Shown in pieces: positions 25,574-34,546 of a stretch of DNA of 64,000 nucleotides. The translations under genes were made by a program, and so were the position numbers. Each line of letters starts with the position of its first letter. Position 1 is the stretch's first letter. The notes under the pieces were generated by a model. The model saw only the letters and a list, made by a program, of their open reading frames with translations. It was not told the origin of the DNA and searched no databases. Origin of the DNA: Hankyongella sp964404985 (GTDB lineage Bacteria; Pseudomonadota; Alphaproteobacteria; Sphingomonadales; Sphingomonadaceae); NCBI GenBank assembly GCA_964404985.1, contig CAYOMD010000007.1, positions 20,724 to 84,723 on the forward strand, read 5' to 3'.

Positions 25574-26362
25574 CTAACCGCGGACTTTCAGCCAGGCGAC
25601 GATGCATGCAAGCAAGGCCTCCTCGTTGCCCTGCAGGCTGAAGCTGTGGTCTGCGTTGGGCACCCGCAACAGAGTCAACCCCGGGATTTTCGGCAGTACC
25701 GACTCAAAGGCGCGCGCCGTCCAGTCCTTGTCAGACAGGACGACCGCCGCCTTGCCGGCAACGGTTCGCAGTCGCGCCAGCATGCCCTGGGTTTCTGCAG
25801 AGACACCCTGCTCCCCCGACCGCACCAAGATAGCACTTGCCCGCGCAACCAGTTGTGCAAACGTGAACTCGCCGCGCAGGACCCGGCCCAGCGCCCGGCC
25901 GCTCGTTGCCCGCCGACGGTAATGATCGGCTGTGGCACGCGCGGTATCCTCGGCTTCTGCCGTCCAGGGGTTGAGCAGGATATAGCCATCGAGCGCCAGG
26001 TCCTGGGCCAGCAGCAGGGCTGCCGCACCGTCGCAGAGCCCGAGGCCGATGATCTGGCGCAACTGCGGTTGCGCCGCCCGAAACGCTACCAGCGCTGCGG
26101 CAATGTCCGGCCCGCTGTTACGAAAGCCGGGGTCATGGCCTGCGCTGTCCCCCACCCCGCGCCGGTCAAACCGCAGAACAGGATAGCCACGCTCTGCCAG
26201 ATGTGCGCCGAGCGCCAGAAACCCGCGGTGCGCACCGAAACGGGTCTGCACGCCGCCCGGTACGATCAGCACGCCCACGTCACCGTCCGACGGATGGAGG
26301 CTCAGCGCGATGTCTGCCCCCATACAGGGTACAAACCAATGGCGCACGGCAGTAGGGCTCAT
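25574..26362 (-). CDS. Exosortase A-associated hydrolase 1 (TIGR03100 type)
   Basis: A 262-residue alpha/beta hydrolase. The nucleophile elbow reads GLCDGA, with Cys in place of Ser as in dienelactone hydrolases and as usual for this exosortase-associated family. DKDWT and the late VPNADHSFS would supply Asp and His. RFDRRGVGDSAG is the oxyanion-side strand. The start ATG 26362 overlaps the stop of hydrolase 2 (ATGA). The substrate is unknown; with the ACP, ligase and decarboxylase nearby, an acyl or ester intermediate is likely. Confidence 0.88.
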   Translation of the reverse strand: MSPTAVRHWFVPCMGADIALSLHPSDGDVGVLIVPGGVQTRFGAHRGFLALGAHLAERGYPVLRFDRRGVGDSAGHDPGFRNSGPDIAAALVAFRAAQPQLRQIIGLGLCDGAAALLLAQDLALDGYILLNPWTAEAEDTARATADHYRRRATSGRALGRVLRGEFTFAQLVARASAILVRSGEQGVSAETQGMLARLRTVAGKAAVVLSDKDWTARAFESVLPKIPGLTLLRVPNADHSFSLQGNEEALLACIVAWLKVRG

Positions 26363-27069
26363 GCCAGCACCAGATCGGCCAGGTGCGCCGCCACGTCGCC
26401 CGGCTCTGGCGGTTCGGCAAGCTGCCAGTAAACCGGCGCTTCGACGGCACCGGGCCCGGACCCGAGACGATACACCACCGCGCCCTGATAGTCCGTGCCC
26501 GGCCATTGTGCGTCCGCGATATCGGTCGCGAGCGCCGCTGATACCTCAGCGCCTGCCAGGAGCAGCGACCGCCCGGCTGCGATGTCGGCTTCCAGATCGG
26601 TGACGCGCACTTCCGGGCCGACTTCCTTCGATGCTAGCGCGCGGACTCGCAGCCAGTGGCGCAGGTGGGTGTCGCCGCGATCAATCGGGCCCAGCGCAAA
26701 GTGACGCTCTACGGGTGCGCGCACGACCGCATGCGCCGCGATGAGCGCCCCGAGCCGGATGCTGAACAGACGCACCGGCGGTTCCGTCTGCGCGATCAGC
26801 GCCGCCAATGTCTCCACCCAGGTGTGCCAGCGGGCCTGCGCCAGGTCTGTCGGGCTCTCGCCACAGCCCGGAAGATCCGGCAGCAGGCAGGACCAGCCGC
26901 GAGCCGCCAGTGCTTCGCCAACCACGTTGAACAGCCGGCGGGTCCGGTTGGCCTCCTCCAGAAACGGCTGCACACAGATCACCGTGCCGCGCCGTGGCGG
27001 CTCAGGGCTATGCGCGAGGCACGGTACAACGACACCAGCATGCTCAGTGGTGATGAAAGCGCGGTTCAC
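26359..27069 (-). CDS. Exosortase A-associated hydrolase 2 (TIGR03101 type)
   Basis: A 236-residue alpha/beta-hydrolase-fold protein with the exosortase-associated pattern PFLEEANRTRRLF (about 35-47) and LLPDLPGCGES. The nucleophile elbow reads SIRLGA, so an Arg stands where Ser is expected and classic serine hydrolysis is doubtful. The start is GTG 27069, overlapping the ACP stop (GTGA). It sits between ACP and hydrolase 1 in a tight three-gene unit. Confidence 0.87.
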   Translation of the reverse strand: MNRAFITTEHAGVVVPCLAHSPEPPRRGTVICVQPFLEEANRTRRLFNVVGEALAARGWSCLLPDLPGCGESPTDLAQARWHTWVETLAALIAQTEPPVRLFSIRLGALIAAHAVVRAPVERHFALGPIDRGDTHLRHWLRVRALASKEVGPEVRVTDLEADIAAGRSLLLAGAEVSAALATDIADAQWPGTDYQGAVVYRLGSGPGAVEAPVYWQLAEPPEPGDVAAHLADLVLA

Positions 27070-27338
27070 GCGGTCTTGCGGGCAACCATGGCGGCGAGAT
27101 CGCCAAGGGTCTCGAAGGTCTCGGCGCTGACGTCGTCATCGTCGATCCGGATGCCGAAGCGTTCTTCCAGTGCTGTCAGCACCGTCGCGACGGCCATCGA
27201 ATCGAGCTCCGGCAGTGCGCCGAGCAGTGCTGAAGAGGCATCAAGCGCATCGCCCCGGGCCCCCAGATTCAAGGTCTCGGTGAGGAGCGCACGCACTTGC
27301 GTCAGAGGCGCTGCGGGGTTTGCCGCCGTCTCGGCCAT
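27066..27338 (-). CDS. Exosortase A-associated acyl carrier protein
   Basis: A 90-residue carrier protein with a four-helix ACP pattern. The 4'-phosphopantetheine site is the Ser of LPELDSMAVA (S47), and the C-terminal FGIRIDDDDV is typical. It would carry an acyl or aminoacyl group activated by the AMP-forming ligase at 28116. It is the first gene of the leftward ACP-hydrolase unit and is divergent from the GNAT gene; the 88-base gap (27339-27426) must hold both promoters. Confidence 0.9.
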   Translation of the reverse strand: MAETAANPAAPLTQVRALLTETLNLGARGDALDASSALLGALPELDSMAVATVLTALEERFGIRIDDDDVSAETFETLGDLAAMVARKTA

Positions 27339-27426
27339 GAAATCACATCCCTTGGTACTTTTGTCTGTTGCAAGGACTTATAAGGACTTGTCGGCGCAAG
27401 GCAAAGCCGACAGCGAGAATACCACG

Positions 27427-28119
27427 ATGAACCCTCCGCTTGATCCCGCCCTGTTGCAACGCTCAGGCTTGGCCGCCTACCGGTTGGGCCGCCTGGTCTC
27501 GCTCAGCCGTCTCGGGAGCTGGCACAGCTATGCCCTGATCGCCACGCCACGCACCGGCATGCCGGCAATGCCTGCGGGGTATAGCTCTCGCGCGGCACAT
27601 ACGATGGCGGATCTCGAGGCGGCACTCCTTGCCGCGGGCATAAGCCGGGGGGTCGCCGAATCACGTCTCTCAGCTGGTGGCATCTGCCTGATGGCCCTGC
27701 GCGGGGATACTCCTGTCGGCGTGACCTGGGTCTACAAGGTGCCGGTTCAGGAGGATGAGATCGCCGCACTTTACGATTGCGGCGCGCGCGCGGCGTGGGA
27801 CCTCGGCCTTCATGTCGCTCCTGAACATCGGGCGAGCCGCGCGTTTTCCGCTCTCTGGGCCGCAACTGGCGACTGGCTGGATGCGCAGGGGTTGCAGTGG
27901 TCGCTCAGCCGGATCGCGCTCTACAACGAAGCATCGCTGCGCGCGCACGCCAGACTGGGTGCCCGGCTCATCGGGCAGGTGCAGGCCTTGCGCCTTGGCA
28001 ATCTTCAGTGGCTGCGTGCCCGGGTTGCCGAGACCGCCTGCACCAGGATCACCGCCATCTCCAGGCCACCAAAACTTGCTTTGGTATCAGCTGTAGACGC
28101 ATTAGAGGCGGCACCATGA
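27427..28119 (+). CDS. GNAT-family acetyltransferase of the XrtA locus
   Basis: A 230-residue protein whose C-terminal two thirds show a GNAT acyl-CoA transferase fold: a beta strand ICLMALRGDTPVGVTWV, the acceptor/CoA segment DLGLHVAPEHRASRAFSALWAA, and RIALYNEASLRAHARLGARLIG. The ATG at 27427 begins just after a low-complexity stretch; ribosome site weak. It overlaps the acyl-CoA ligase by 4 bases and starts the rightward operon. It could acylate an amino sugar or the amine made by the decarboxylase; the substrate is not known. Confidence 0.8.
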   Translation: MNPPLDPALLQRSGLAAYRLGRLVSLSRLGSWHSYALIATPRTGMPAMPAGYSSRAAHTMADLEAALLAAGISRGVAESRLSAGGICLMALRGDTPVGVTWVYKVPVQEDEIAALYDCGARAAWDLGLHVAPEHRASRAFSALWAATGDWLDAQGLQWSLSRIALYNEASLRAHARLGARLIGQVQALRLGNLQWLRARVAETACTRITAISRPPKLALVSAVDALEAAP

Positions 28120-29672
28120 TCCGCTATGTTGACGACCTTCCGGCTGCCGCCGATCCGGACGCACCTGCCCTGCTCTGGCGGGGTGCCCCGATCCGTTACG
28201 CAGTGCTGAACCGCATGGTGGAAGCGGCGGCGCAATCCTGGCAGGCGCTTGGTCTGGCGCCGGGTGCGCGCGTTGCGGTCTATCTCGCCAAGACACCGGA
28301 GACCGTCGCGGCCCTGTTCGCTGCCAGCCGGGCGGGGATGGTGTTTGTGCCGGTAAACCCGGTCCTGAGGCCGGCACAAGTGCGCCACATCCTGGAGGAT
28401 AGCGCCGCGGAAGTCCTGGTGACATCGGCGGCCCGGCTGGCGGCACTGCGCGAGGAAGACGCCCTGCCGGAGTGCCTGCGCGCGCTCTACAGCATCGATG
28501 ATGCGCCCGATGCCCGTGCCTGGCCGGACCCCGCCCCGGACGCCAAGCGCACGGCACGCGACTTCTCGACAGACGCGCTCGATACCGGGCTGGCCGCTAT
28601 TCTCTACACATCGGGCAGCACCGGACGACCCAAGGGGGTCATGCTCTCGCACCGGAACCTGCTGCTGGGTGCTGACAGTGTGCGCCAATATCTCAACGTG
28701 CAACCGACTGACCGGCTGCTGGCGGCCCTGCCCTTCAGCTTCGATTATGGCCTCAACCAGTTGACCTGCGGGTTCCTCGCCGGGGCCTGCGTCAGTCTCA
28801 TCGATTACCTGACCCCCCGCGACGTGGTGCGCGCGGTTGCGCGGGATGGCATCACCCTGCTGGGCGGTGTGCCGCCGCTCTGGAGCCAGCTTGCGGCTAT
28901 CGACTGGCCGGAGGAGGCGCGTGCACCGCTGCGCGCCATCACCAACTCGGGCGGGCGGATGCCGCGTGCCGTGCTCGGCAAGCTGCGTGCCCTGTTGCCG
29001 TCCACGCGCGTTTTTCTCATGTACGGCCTGACCGAGGCGTTTCGCTCTACCTACCTCGACCCGGCACTGGTCGATGAACGCCCGGACTCGATCGGCAAGG
29101 CGATTCCCCATGCCGAGGTCTATGTCTGCCGGCCGGACGGCACATTGACGGAACCGGGCGAGCCGGGCGAAATCGTGCACCTTGGCCCGCTGGTGGCGCA
29201 GGGCTACTGGCGTGACCCCGCGCGCACCGCCCAGCGTTTCCGTGCACCTCCCCAAGCGGCAGGCGAGCGCATGCCCGGCGAACAGGCTGTGTGGTCCGGA
29301 GACAAAGCCGTCCGCGATGCGGAGGGGTTCCTGACCTTCGTTGGTCGCGACGACGAAATGATCAAGACATCAGGCTACCGCGTCAGCCCCACCGAAGTCG
29401 AGGAAGCGGCCTATGCCAGCGGTCTCGTGGCCGATTGTGTGGCGATCGGGCTGCCGGATGAGGCGCTCGGCGAGGCGATCCTGCTGGTGGCGGCACCGAT
29501 TGTCGGGGTGCCAGACGCTCAGTCCGCGCTGCCGCAGGCGCTCAGCCGCACCCTGCCCGGTTTCATGCAGCCACGCAGCATCGTCTGGCGCGACAGCCTG
29601 CCGCGCAACCCCAACGGCAAACTGGACCGGCCTGCAATCACGGCAGCCGCCCGCGCGGAGCTCGGGGCATGA
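28116..29672 (+). CDS. Exosortase A-associated AMP-forming acyl-CoA ligase (TIGR03098 type)
   Basis: A 518-residue ANL-superfamily enzyme. P-loop YTSGSTGRPKG, the MYGLTEAFRSTYLDP adenylate site, hinge GRDDEMIKTSGYRVSP, and C-terminal NPNGKLDR with the catalytic Lys. It would activate a carboxylic or amino acid as an adenylate and load the ACP. It is flanked by the GNAT and decarboxylase genes with 4-base overlaps on both sides, a standard exosortase A neighbourhood. Confidence 0.93.
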   Translation: MIRYVDDLPAAADPDAPALLWRGAPIRYAVLNRMVEAAAQSWQALGLAPGARVAVYLAKTPETVAALFAASRAGMVFVPVNPVLRPAQVRHILEDSAAEVLVTSAARLAALREEDALPECLRALYSIDDAPDARAWPDPAPDAKRTARDFSTDALDTGLAAILYTSGSTGRPKGVMLSHRNLLLGADSVRQYLNVQPTDRLLAALPFSFDYGLNQLTCGFLAGACVSLIDYLTPRDVVRAVARDGITLLGGVPPLWSQLAAIDWPEEARAPLRAITNSGGRMPRAVLGKLRALLPSTRVFLMYGLTEAFRSTYLDPALVDERPDSIGKAIPHAEVYVCRPDGTLTEPGEPGEIVHLGPLVAQGYWRDPARTAQRFRAPPQAAGERMPGEQAVWSGDKAVRDAEGFLTFVGRDDEMIKTSGYRVSPTEVEEAAYASGLVADCVAIGLPDEALGEAILLVAAPIVGVPDAQSALPQALSRTLPGFMQPRSIVWRDSLPRNPNGKLDRPAITAAARAELGA

Positions 29673-30907
29673 GCGCGCCCGCCCACGGCGAACAGCGCGT
29701 CTGGCCCGAGGGCTATACCGTGATCGATGGCTGCCTGGCCGTCGGTGGCCGGCCGGTTACCGACTGGGTAAGGGAGCTCGGGACCCCGCTGTTCCTTTAT
29801 GACAGGGCCCGCATTCAGGATCGTATCCGGCAACTGCGCGCCGCACTGCCGACCGAGGTTCACCTGCACTATGCCATCAAGGCCAATCCTCTGCCCGCAG
29901 TCGTCAACTTTCTGGCGAGCCTCACTGACGGTCTGGACGTCGCCTCAGCCGGCGAGGTTGCCGTGGCCCTGGCCAGCGGCACCGCCCCCGAGCGGGTGAG
30001 CTTTGCCGGCCCCGCCAAGCGTGACCCCGAGTTGGAGTGTGCGGTCCGGGGCGGCATCATCCTGAATATCGAAGGTGCGGGCGAACTGGAACGCGCCGCC
30101 CGCATCGCCGCAGCACTGGGCCTGCCCCTCAAGGCGGCGCTGCGCATCAACCCGGACTTCGAGGTCAAGGGCTCGGGCATGCGGATGGGCGGCGGGGCCA
30201 AGCCGTTTGGCGTCGATACCGACCAGGCTCCGGCCTTGCTGGCGCGGATGCAGGTGCTCGGGGTAGATTTCCATGGCTTTCATATCTATGCGGGTTCGCA
30301 AAATCTCTCGGCGGCGGCCATCAGCGAGGCACAGGATTTGTCGCTGGCCCTGGCGGCACGGTTAACGCCGCATGCCCCCCGGCCGCCGCGCCATGTCAAC
30401 ATCGGCGGCGGCTTCGGTGTACCGTATACGCCACAAGACCAACCGCTCGACCTGGCGAGCCTCGGTGACAGCCTGAAAGCCCGCCTGGCCCGGACGGAAC
30501 CGGAACTGGCACAAGCGACGATTGTGCTGGAGCTTGGGCGCTACCTGGTTGCAGAGGCAGGCGTGTACCTGACCCGTGTTGTCGAAAAGAAACAGTCGCG
30601 CGGAGAAACGTTCCTGATCACAGACGGCGGCCTGCACCATCAACTCGCCGCGAGCGGGAACTTCGGGCAGGCAATCCGCCGCAACTACCCTGTTGCAATA
30701 GCGAACAAGTATTCACAAGCCGCAACCGGTTCGGCATCTGTCGTCGGCTGTCTGTGCACACCGCTTGATAAGCTTGGCGAAAAAGTCCCGCTACCCGATG
30801 CCGAGGTGGATGACATCGTCGTCGTCTTTCTAGCTGGAGCCTATGGTCCAACCGCAAGCCCGGGCCGCTTTCTCAGCCATCCGGACCCTGCAGAACATTT
30901 GGTCTGA
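29669..30907 (+). CDS. Exosortase A-associated PLP-dependent decarboxylase (TIGR03099 type)
   Basis: A 412-residue fold-III decarboxylase related to diaminopimelate/ornithine decarboxylases. The PLP Lys is K71 in HYAIKANPL, with DVASAGEV following, NIGGGFGVPY for phosphate binding, and GCLCTPLDKLG near the end supplying the active-site Cys/Asp of the other monomer. It probably makes an amine from an amino acid held by, or destined for, the ACP. ATGA overlap with the ligase. Confidence 0.93.
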   Translation: MSAPAHGEQRVWPEGYTVIDGCLAVGGRPVTDWVRELGTPLFLYDRARIQDRIRQLRAALPTEVHLHYAIKANPLPAVVNFLASLTDGLDVASAGEVAVALASGTAPERVSFAGPAKRDPELECAVRGGIILNIEGAGELERAARIAAALGLPLKAALRINPDFEVKGSGMRMGGGAKPFGVDTDQAPALLARMQVLGVDFHGFHIYAGSQNLSAAAISEAQDLSLALAARLTPHAPRPPRHVNIGGGFGVPYTPQDQPLDLASLGDSLKARLARTEPELAQATIVLELGRYLVAEAGVYLTRVVEKKQSRGETFLITDGGLHHQLAASGNFGQAIRRNYPVAIANKYSQAATGSASVVGCLCTPLDKLGEKVPLPDAEVDDIVVVFLAGAYGPTASPGRFLSHPDPAEHLV

Positions 30908-30921
30908 CGATCATTTGCAGT

Positions 30922-30939
30922 GCAACACTCTGGTGTTGC
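30922..30939 (+). terminator. Weak hairpin after the decarboxylase gene
   Basis: A perfect 7-bp stem GCAACAC (30922-30928) and GTGTTGC (30933-30939) with a 4-base loop, followed by GTTTAT. The T-run is poor, so termination may be partial. It separates the acyl-activation genes from the export genes, whose leader occupies 30940-31133. Confidence 0.4.
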
Positions 30940-31133
30940 GTTTATAAGTGGTACGCAATAGTTTGCCGCGGATTTGTAACGGACTGCTTTCGCACGCTTT
31001 CGCCGCAACAAAATTCTGTTCGCAAAGCCATGCTTACGCTTTGTTCACATATTTTGGGCTTTAGGCAGTCAATTACAAGAAGTGCTTGGGACCTGGTGGG
31101 TTTACCAGCGTCCGCAACAGGAGGGGACAGACT

Positions 31134-31772
31134 GTGAAACTTGGCCTGAAAACCGTATGCCGCGCTGCAATTCTCGGCGTGATCGCGCTGCTCGCCGCCT
31201 GTTCGAGCACGAAGGACAGCCTGCCGCCCGCAGCATTTGTCTCACCTGCCGAAGGGCCAGGCGCTGATTATATCATTGGGCCGCTTGATGCGCTCAGCAT
31301 CTTCGTCTGGCGCAATCCGGAGCTTTCGACCGGCGTGACCGTCCGCCCGGACGGCCGGATCACGGTGCCGTTGATCCAGGATATGGCGGCGACCGGCAAA
31401 ACGCCGACCCAACTCGCCAAAGACATTGAAGGCGACCTGGCGAAGTACATTCAGAACCCGATCGTCTCGGTGATCGTTACCGGCTTCCAGGGGCCGTTCG
31501 CACAGCAGGTCCGCGTGGTCGGCGAGGCAACCAACCCGGCCGCCATTCCTTACCGTGCGAACATGACCCTGCTCGACGTCATGATCTCGGTCGGCGGTCT
31601 CACAGAGTTCGCCGCCGGTGACCGCGCCAGCCTGGTGCGCTTCGACCGCACGACCGGAGCCCAAAAGGAATACCGGGTGCGTCTGGAAAGCCTGCTCAAG
31701 GATGGTGAGACATCGGCGAACGTGCGCATTGAGCCGGGCGACGTGATCATCGTGCCGGAGAGCTTCTTCTAG
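31134..31772 (+). CDS. Polysaccharide export lipoprotein (Wza-like, XrtA system)
   Basis: A 212-residue outer-membrane lipoprotein: signal peptide with lipobox LLAAC, then a Poly_export domain (about 48-125; DYIIGPLDALSIFVWRNPELS, VRPDGRITVPLIQD) and an SLBB-like repeat (VVGEATNPAAIPYRANMTLLDVMISVGG). It forms the outer exit pore for the polysaccharide. GTG 31134 is chosen because AGGAGG lies 9 bases upstream. The stop TAG is the first part of a repeat-like hairpin. Confidence 0.92.
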   Translation: MKLGLKTVCRAAILGVIALLAACSSTKDSLPPAAFVSPAEGPGADYIIGPLDALSIFVWRNPELSTGVTVRPDGRITVPLIQDMAATGKTPTQLAKDIEGDLAKYIQNPIVSVIVTGFQGPFAQQVRVVGEATNPAAIPYRANMTLLDVMISVGGLTEFAAGDRASLVRFDRTTGAQKEYRVRLESLLKDGETSANVRIEPGDVIIVPESFF

Positions 31773-31782
31773 AGCCTTTTAT

Positions 31783-31823
31783 CCGACTTTGATGCCGACA
31801 CGTCGTGATTCCATCAAAGTCGG
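31783..31823. repeat. Hairpin repeat between Wza-like and chain-length genes
   Basis: A perfect 12-bp stem, CCGACTTTGATG (31783-31794) and CATCAAAGTCGG (31812-31823), with a 17-base loop. It begins right after the wza stop (TAGAGCCTTTT). No long T-run follows, so it may stabilise or attenuate the message rather than terminate it. Confidence 0.75.
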
Positions 31824-31977
31824 AAAAGAGTAGGATGCCGTCACCGGCTTAATAAGGAGCGTCGGCTCGAGTCCGGCAACCTTTGGTTTGTACTTGTGCG
31901 ATAGGATCGTCAGTTCAAATCTTAGCGCTGATGCCTGCCGACACTCGCAGGCGCATGCACGGGAATGAGTAGGGTAT

Positions 31978-33576
31978 ATGCACTCAGTCTATGATCAGCT
32001 TCTGGCGACTTTGTATCTGCTCTGGCGCAAGCGTCTTTATGGCCTTGCTGCCATGTGGGTCGTCTGTCTGATCGGCTGGGGCGTCGTGGCGGCGATCCCC
32101 GACACCTATGAAGCCCGGGCGCGGATTTTCGTTGACACCAATACCGTGCTGCCCCGAATTCTCGGCACCGATGACGTGAACCCGATGCGCCAGGTCGATA
32201 TCGTGCGCCGAACCCTGGTCTCGCGCCCGAACCTGGAAAAAGTGATCCGCCGGACCGACCTTGATCTCACGGTCGGGGATGACCCCTCGGAGATGGAACG
32301 TCTGTTCACAAAACTCACCGAGAACATCACCCTGCAAAGCCAGGGCGACGATCTGTTCACTCTCACATTCCGGTCCGGTGACCCGAAGCTGACCAAGGCG
32401 GAAAACGCCAATCTCGCCAAGCGGGTGGTGCAGAACCTCATCAATATCTTCGTCGAAGACAATTTGAGCGGCCAGCGCGACATATACAACGAGACGCGCC
32501 GGTTCCTGGAAGAACAGATCGACGAGTATGAGAAGCAGCTCGAGGCAGCGGAGCGTCGCCGCGCCGACTTCGAGACCAAGAACCTCGGCCGCCTGCCCGA
32601 GTCTGCAAACTTCCTGCAGCAACTCCAGACCCTGCGCCGCGAACTCGATACTGTCGATGGTGGGTTGGCACAGGCGACCAGCGCGCGACGGGCACTGGCG
32701 GCACAGCTTGCCAGCGTGCCTGCCAACATTTCCGCCGGCTACTACTCTCCGGTGGTCAACAACGGTGCATCCATCGATCCGCTCTCCAAGGAAGGACAGA
32801 TCCGGTCTCTGGAGCAACAGGTCTCTGATGCACTGGCGCGTGGCTACACCGAACAGCACCCGGATGTGCTCAGTTCGCGCCGTCAGATCGAGAATCTGAA
32901 ATCGCAGGAAGTCGCAGAGCGCAAGGCAGCTGCCGCGCAGCCGAAATCGGCCAAGCAGGAGATCGCAGGGCCCACCCAAGCCAACCCGGTCTATGTAGAC
33001 CTGCGCAGCCGCCTGTTTGACAAAGATGCAGAAATCGCTGCGCTGACCTCGCGCCGCGCCGCGATCAGCCGCGAGATCGAAGAGCAGCAGTCCAAGGCGG
33101 AAACCTCGCCGGAGCTGCAGGCCGAGCGGTCCAAGCTGAACCGCGACTATGAGGTCATTCAGCGCAAGTATCAGGAGCTTCTGGGATCACGCGAACAGAC
33201 GCTGGTCGCCCAGAAGGTTGAGACCACCACCGACAAGGTGCAGTTCCGTATCGTCGACCCGCCTGAAGTGCCGCTGAAGCCGGTCGCTCCGGACCGTCCG
33301 TTGCTGCTCTCCGGCGTCACGCTGGCTGGCCTTCTGCTCGGTATCGGCATCGCCGCCGCCATGAGCCATGTGCACACCACGTTCATAACGGTCGGCAACC
33401 TGAAGAGCCTCACCAGCCTGCCGGTGCTGGGTGGTGTGTCCGCCATTCTCAACGACCAGCAGCGTGCCCAGGAGCGCCTGCGGCTGGGGGCCTTTGCCGT
33501 TGCCTTTCTCGTGCTGATCAGCGTCTTTGCTGTTCTGCTCACGATCGAGAGCATCCAGGCGTCAAAAGCCATCTAG
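31978..33576 (+). CDS. XrtA-associated chain-length determinant protein (TIGR03007 type)
   Basis: A 532-residue Wzz-like polysaccharide copolymerase. Two membrane helices (about 15-38 and about 440-462, with a third hydrophobic stretch near 505-525) flank a large periplasmic coiled-coil region (about 160-400). PPEVPLKPVAPDRPLL is the proline-rich segment before the C-terminal helix. It controls chain length together with the tyrosine kinase encoded next. It has no kinase domain of its own. Confidence 0.93.
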   Translation: MHSVYDQLLATLYLLWRKRLYGLAAMWVVCLIGWGVVAAIPDTYEARARIFVDTNTVLPRILGTDDVNPMRQVDIVRRTLVSRPNLEKVIRRTDLDLTVGDDPSEMERLFTKLTENITLQSQGDDLFTLTFRSGDPKLTKAENANLAKRVVQNLINIFVEDNLSGQRDIYNETRRFLEEQIDEYEKQLEAAERRRADFETKNLGRLPESANFLQQLQTLRRELDTVDGGLAQATSARRALAAQLASVPANISAGYYSPVVNNGASIDPLSKEGQIRSLEQQVSDALARGYTEQHPDVLSSRRQIENLKSQEVAERKAAAAQPKSAKQEIAGPTQANPVYVDLRSRLFDKDAEIAALTSRRAAISREIEEQQSKAETSPELQAERSKLNRDYEVIQRKYQELLGSREQTLVAQKVETTTDKVQFRIVDPPEVPLKPVAPDRPLLLSGVTLAGLLLGIGIAAAMSHVHTTFITVGNLKSLTSLPVLGGVSAILNDQQRAQERLRLGAFAVAFLVLISVFAVLLTIESIQASKAI

Positions 33577-33603
33577 CGTCGCCACCCGACCAAGGAAGCA
33601 ACC

Positions 33604-34518
33604 ATGAGTGACGACAGCACACAGCCCGGCGATGACGAGAACATCTCGCTGCTTGAGCGCGCCGCCCGCAAGCTGAGCGCCAACCAGAACAAGCCGAGCA
33701 CACGCGACTCCCTGCGCACCAAAGTGACTCGCAGCGACTCCCCAGACATGACGGCACGGGCCACAAGCGTCGCCAGCACCAAGCTCAGCCGCCGCGGCGA
33801 GGTGGATTTGATTTCTCTGCGTGAGACCGGGTTTGTGGTACCGGATTCGCCAGCAACCCAGACCGCCGAGGAGTTCCGCATCGTCAAGCGGCAGTTGCTG
33901 CTGAACGCTTTTGCCCGCGGCGAAAACGCGATCAAGAACGGCAACCTCATCCTGGTCTGCTCGGCACAGCCGAACGAGGGCAAGACGTTCTGCGCCATCA
34001 ACCTGGCCCTGTCGATCGCCTCCGAACGTGACCTGACTGTCATGCTGGTCGACGCGGACTTCGCCAAACCGGAAATCCTCTCGACCCTGGGTCTTGAGGG
34101 CGGCAAAGGCCTGGTGGACGTGATTGTCGATCCGTCGCTCGACCTCTCCGATTGTCTGATCCGCACCAACATTGAGAACCTGGCTGTGCTGCCGGCCGGG
34201 CGCCAACACCACCTGACCACCGAACTTCTGGCCTCTGAGCGCATGGGTGCCATGATCGAGGAAATCGCCAAGCGTTACCGCGACCGGGTGGTCATTTTCG
34301 ACTCGCCCCCGGCACTGGCGTCCTCCGCCGCCTCGGTGCTGGCGCTGCATGTCGGCCAGGTGTTGTTCGTGGTCGAGGCCGAGAGCACACGCGAGCCGCA
34401 GCTGCGCGAAGGCCTGGCCATGATCTCCGGGTGCAAGAACGTCAGCCTGCTGCTGAACAAGACACGCTTCTCGACAGCCGGTCGCCGCTTCGGCACCTAC
34501 TACGGCTATGGCACATAA
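33604..34518 (+). CDS. XrtA-associated tyrosine autokinase (TIGR03018 type)
   Basis: A 304-residue cytoplasmic BY-kinase. Walker A SAQPNEGKTF (about 120-129), Walker A' VMLVDADF (about 146-153), and Walker B VVIFDSPP. The C-terminus ends in a short Tyr cluster (TYYGYGT), the likely autophosphorylation site. The first 80 residues are a charged linker rich in Ser/Thr. It follows the chain-length gene by 27 bases and acts with it to gate export. Confidence 0.93.
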   Translation: MSDDSTQPGDDENISLLERAARKLSANQNKPSTRDSLRTKVTRSDSPDMTARATSVASTKLSRRGEVDLISLRETGFVVPDSPATQTAEEFRIVKRQLLLNAFARGENAIKNGNLILVCSAQPNEGKTFCAINLALSIASERDLTVMLVDADFAKPEILSTLGLEGGKGLVDVIVDPSLDLSDCLIRTNIENLAVLPAGRQHHLTTELLASERMGAMIEEIAKRYRDRVVIFDSPPALASSAASVLALHVGQVLFVVEAESTREPQLREGLAMISGCKNVSLLLNKTRFSTAGRRFGTYYGYGT

Positions 34519-34546
34519 TCGACCGATGACGGGGGGACATGGCCAT

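Noticed and set aside
30949..30971. Possible sigma-54 promoter (TGGTACG...TTTGC) before the wza-like gene
   Set aside because: The GG-to-GC spacing is 13 bases, not the required 10.
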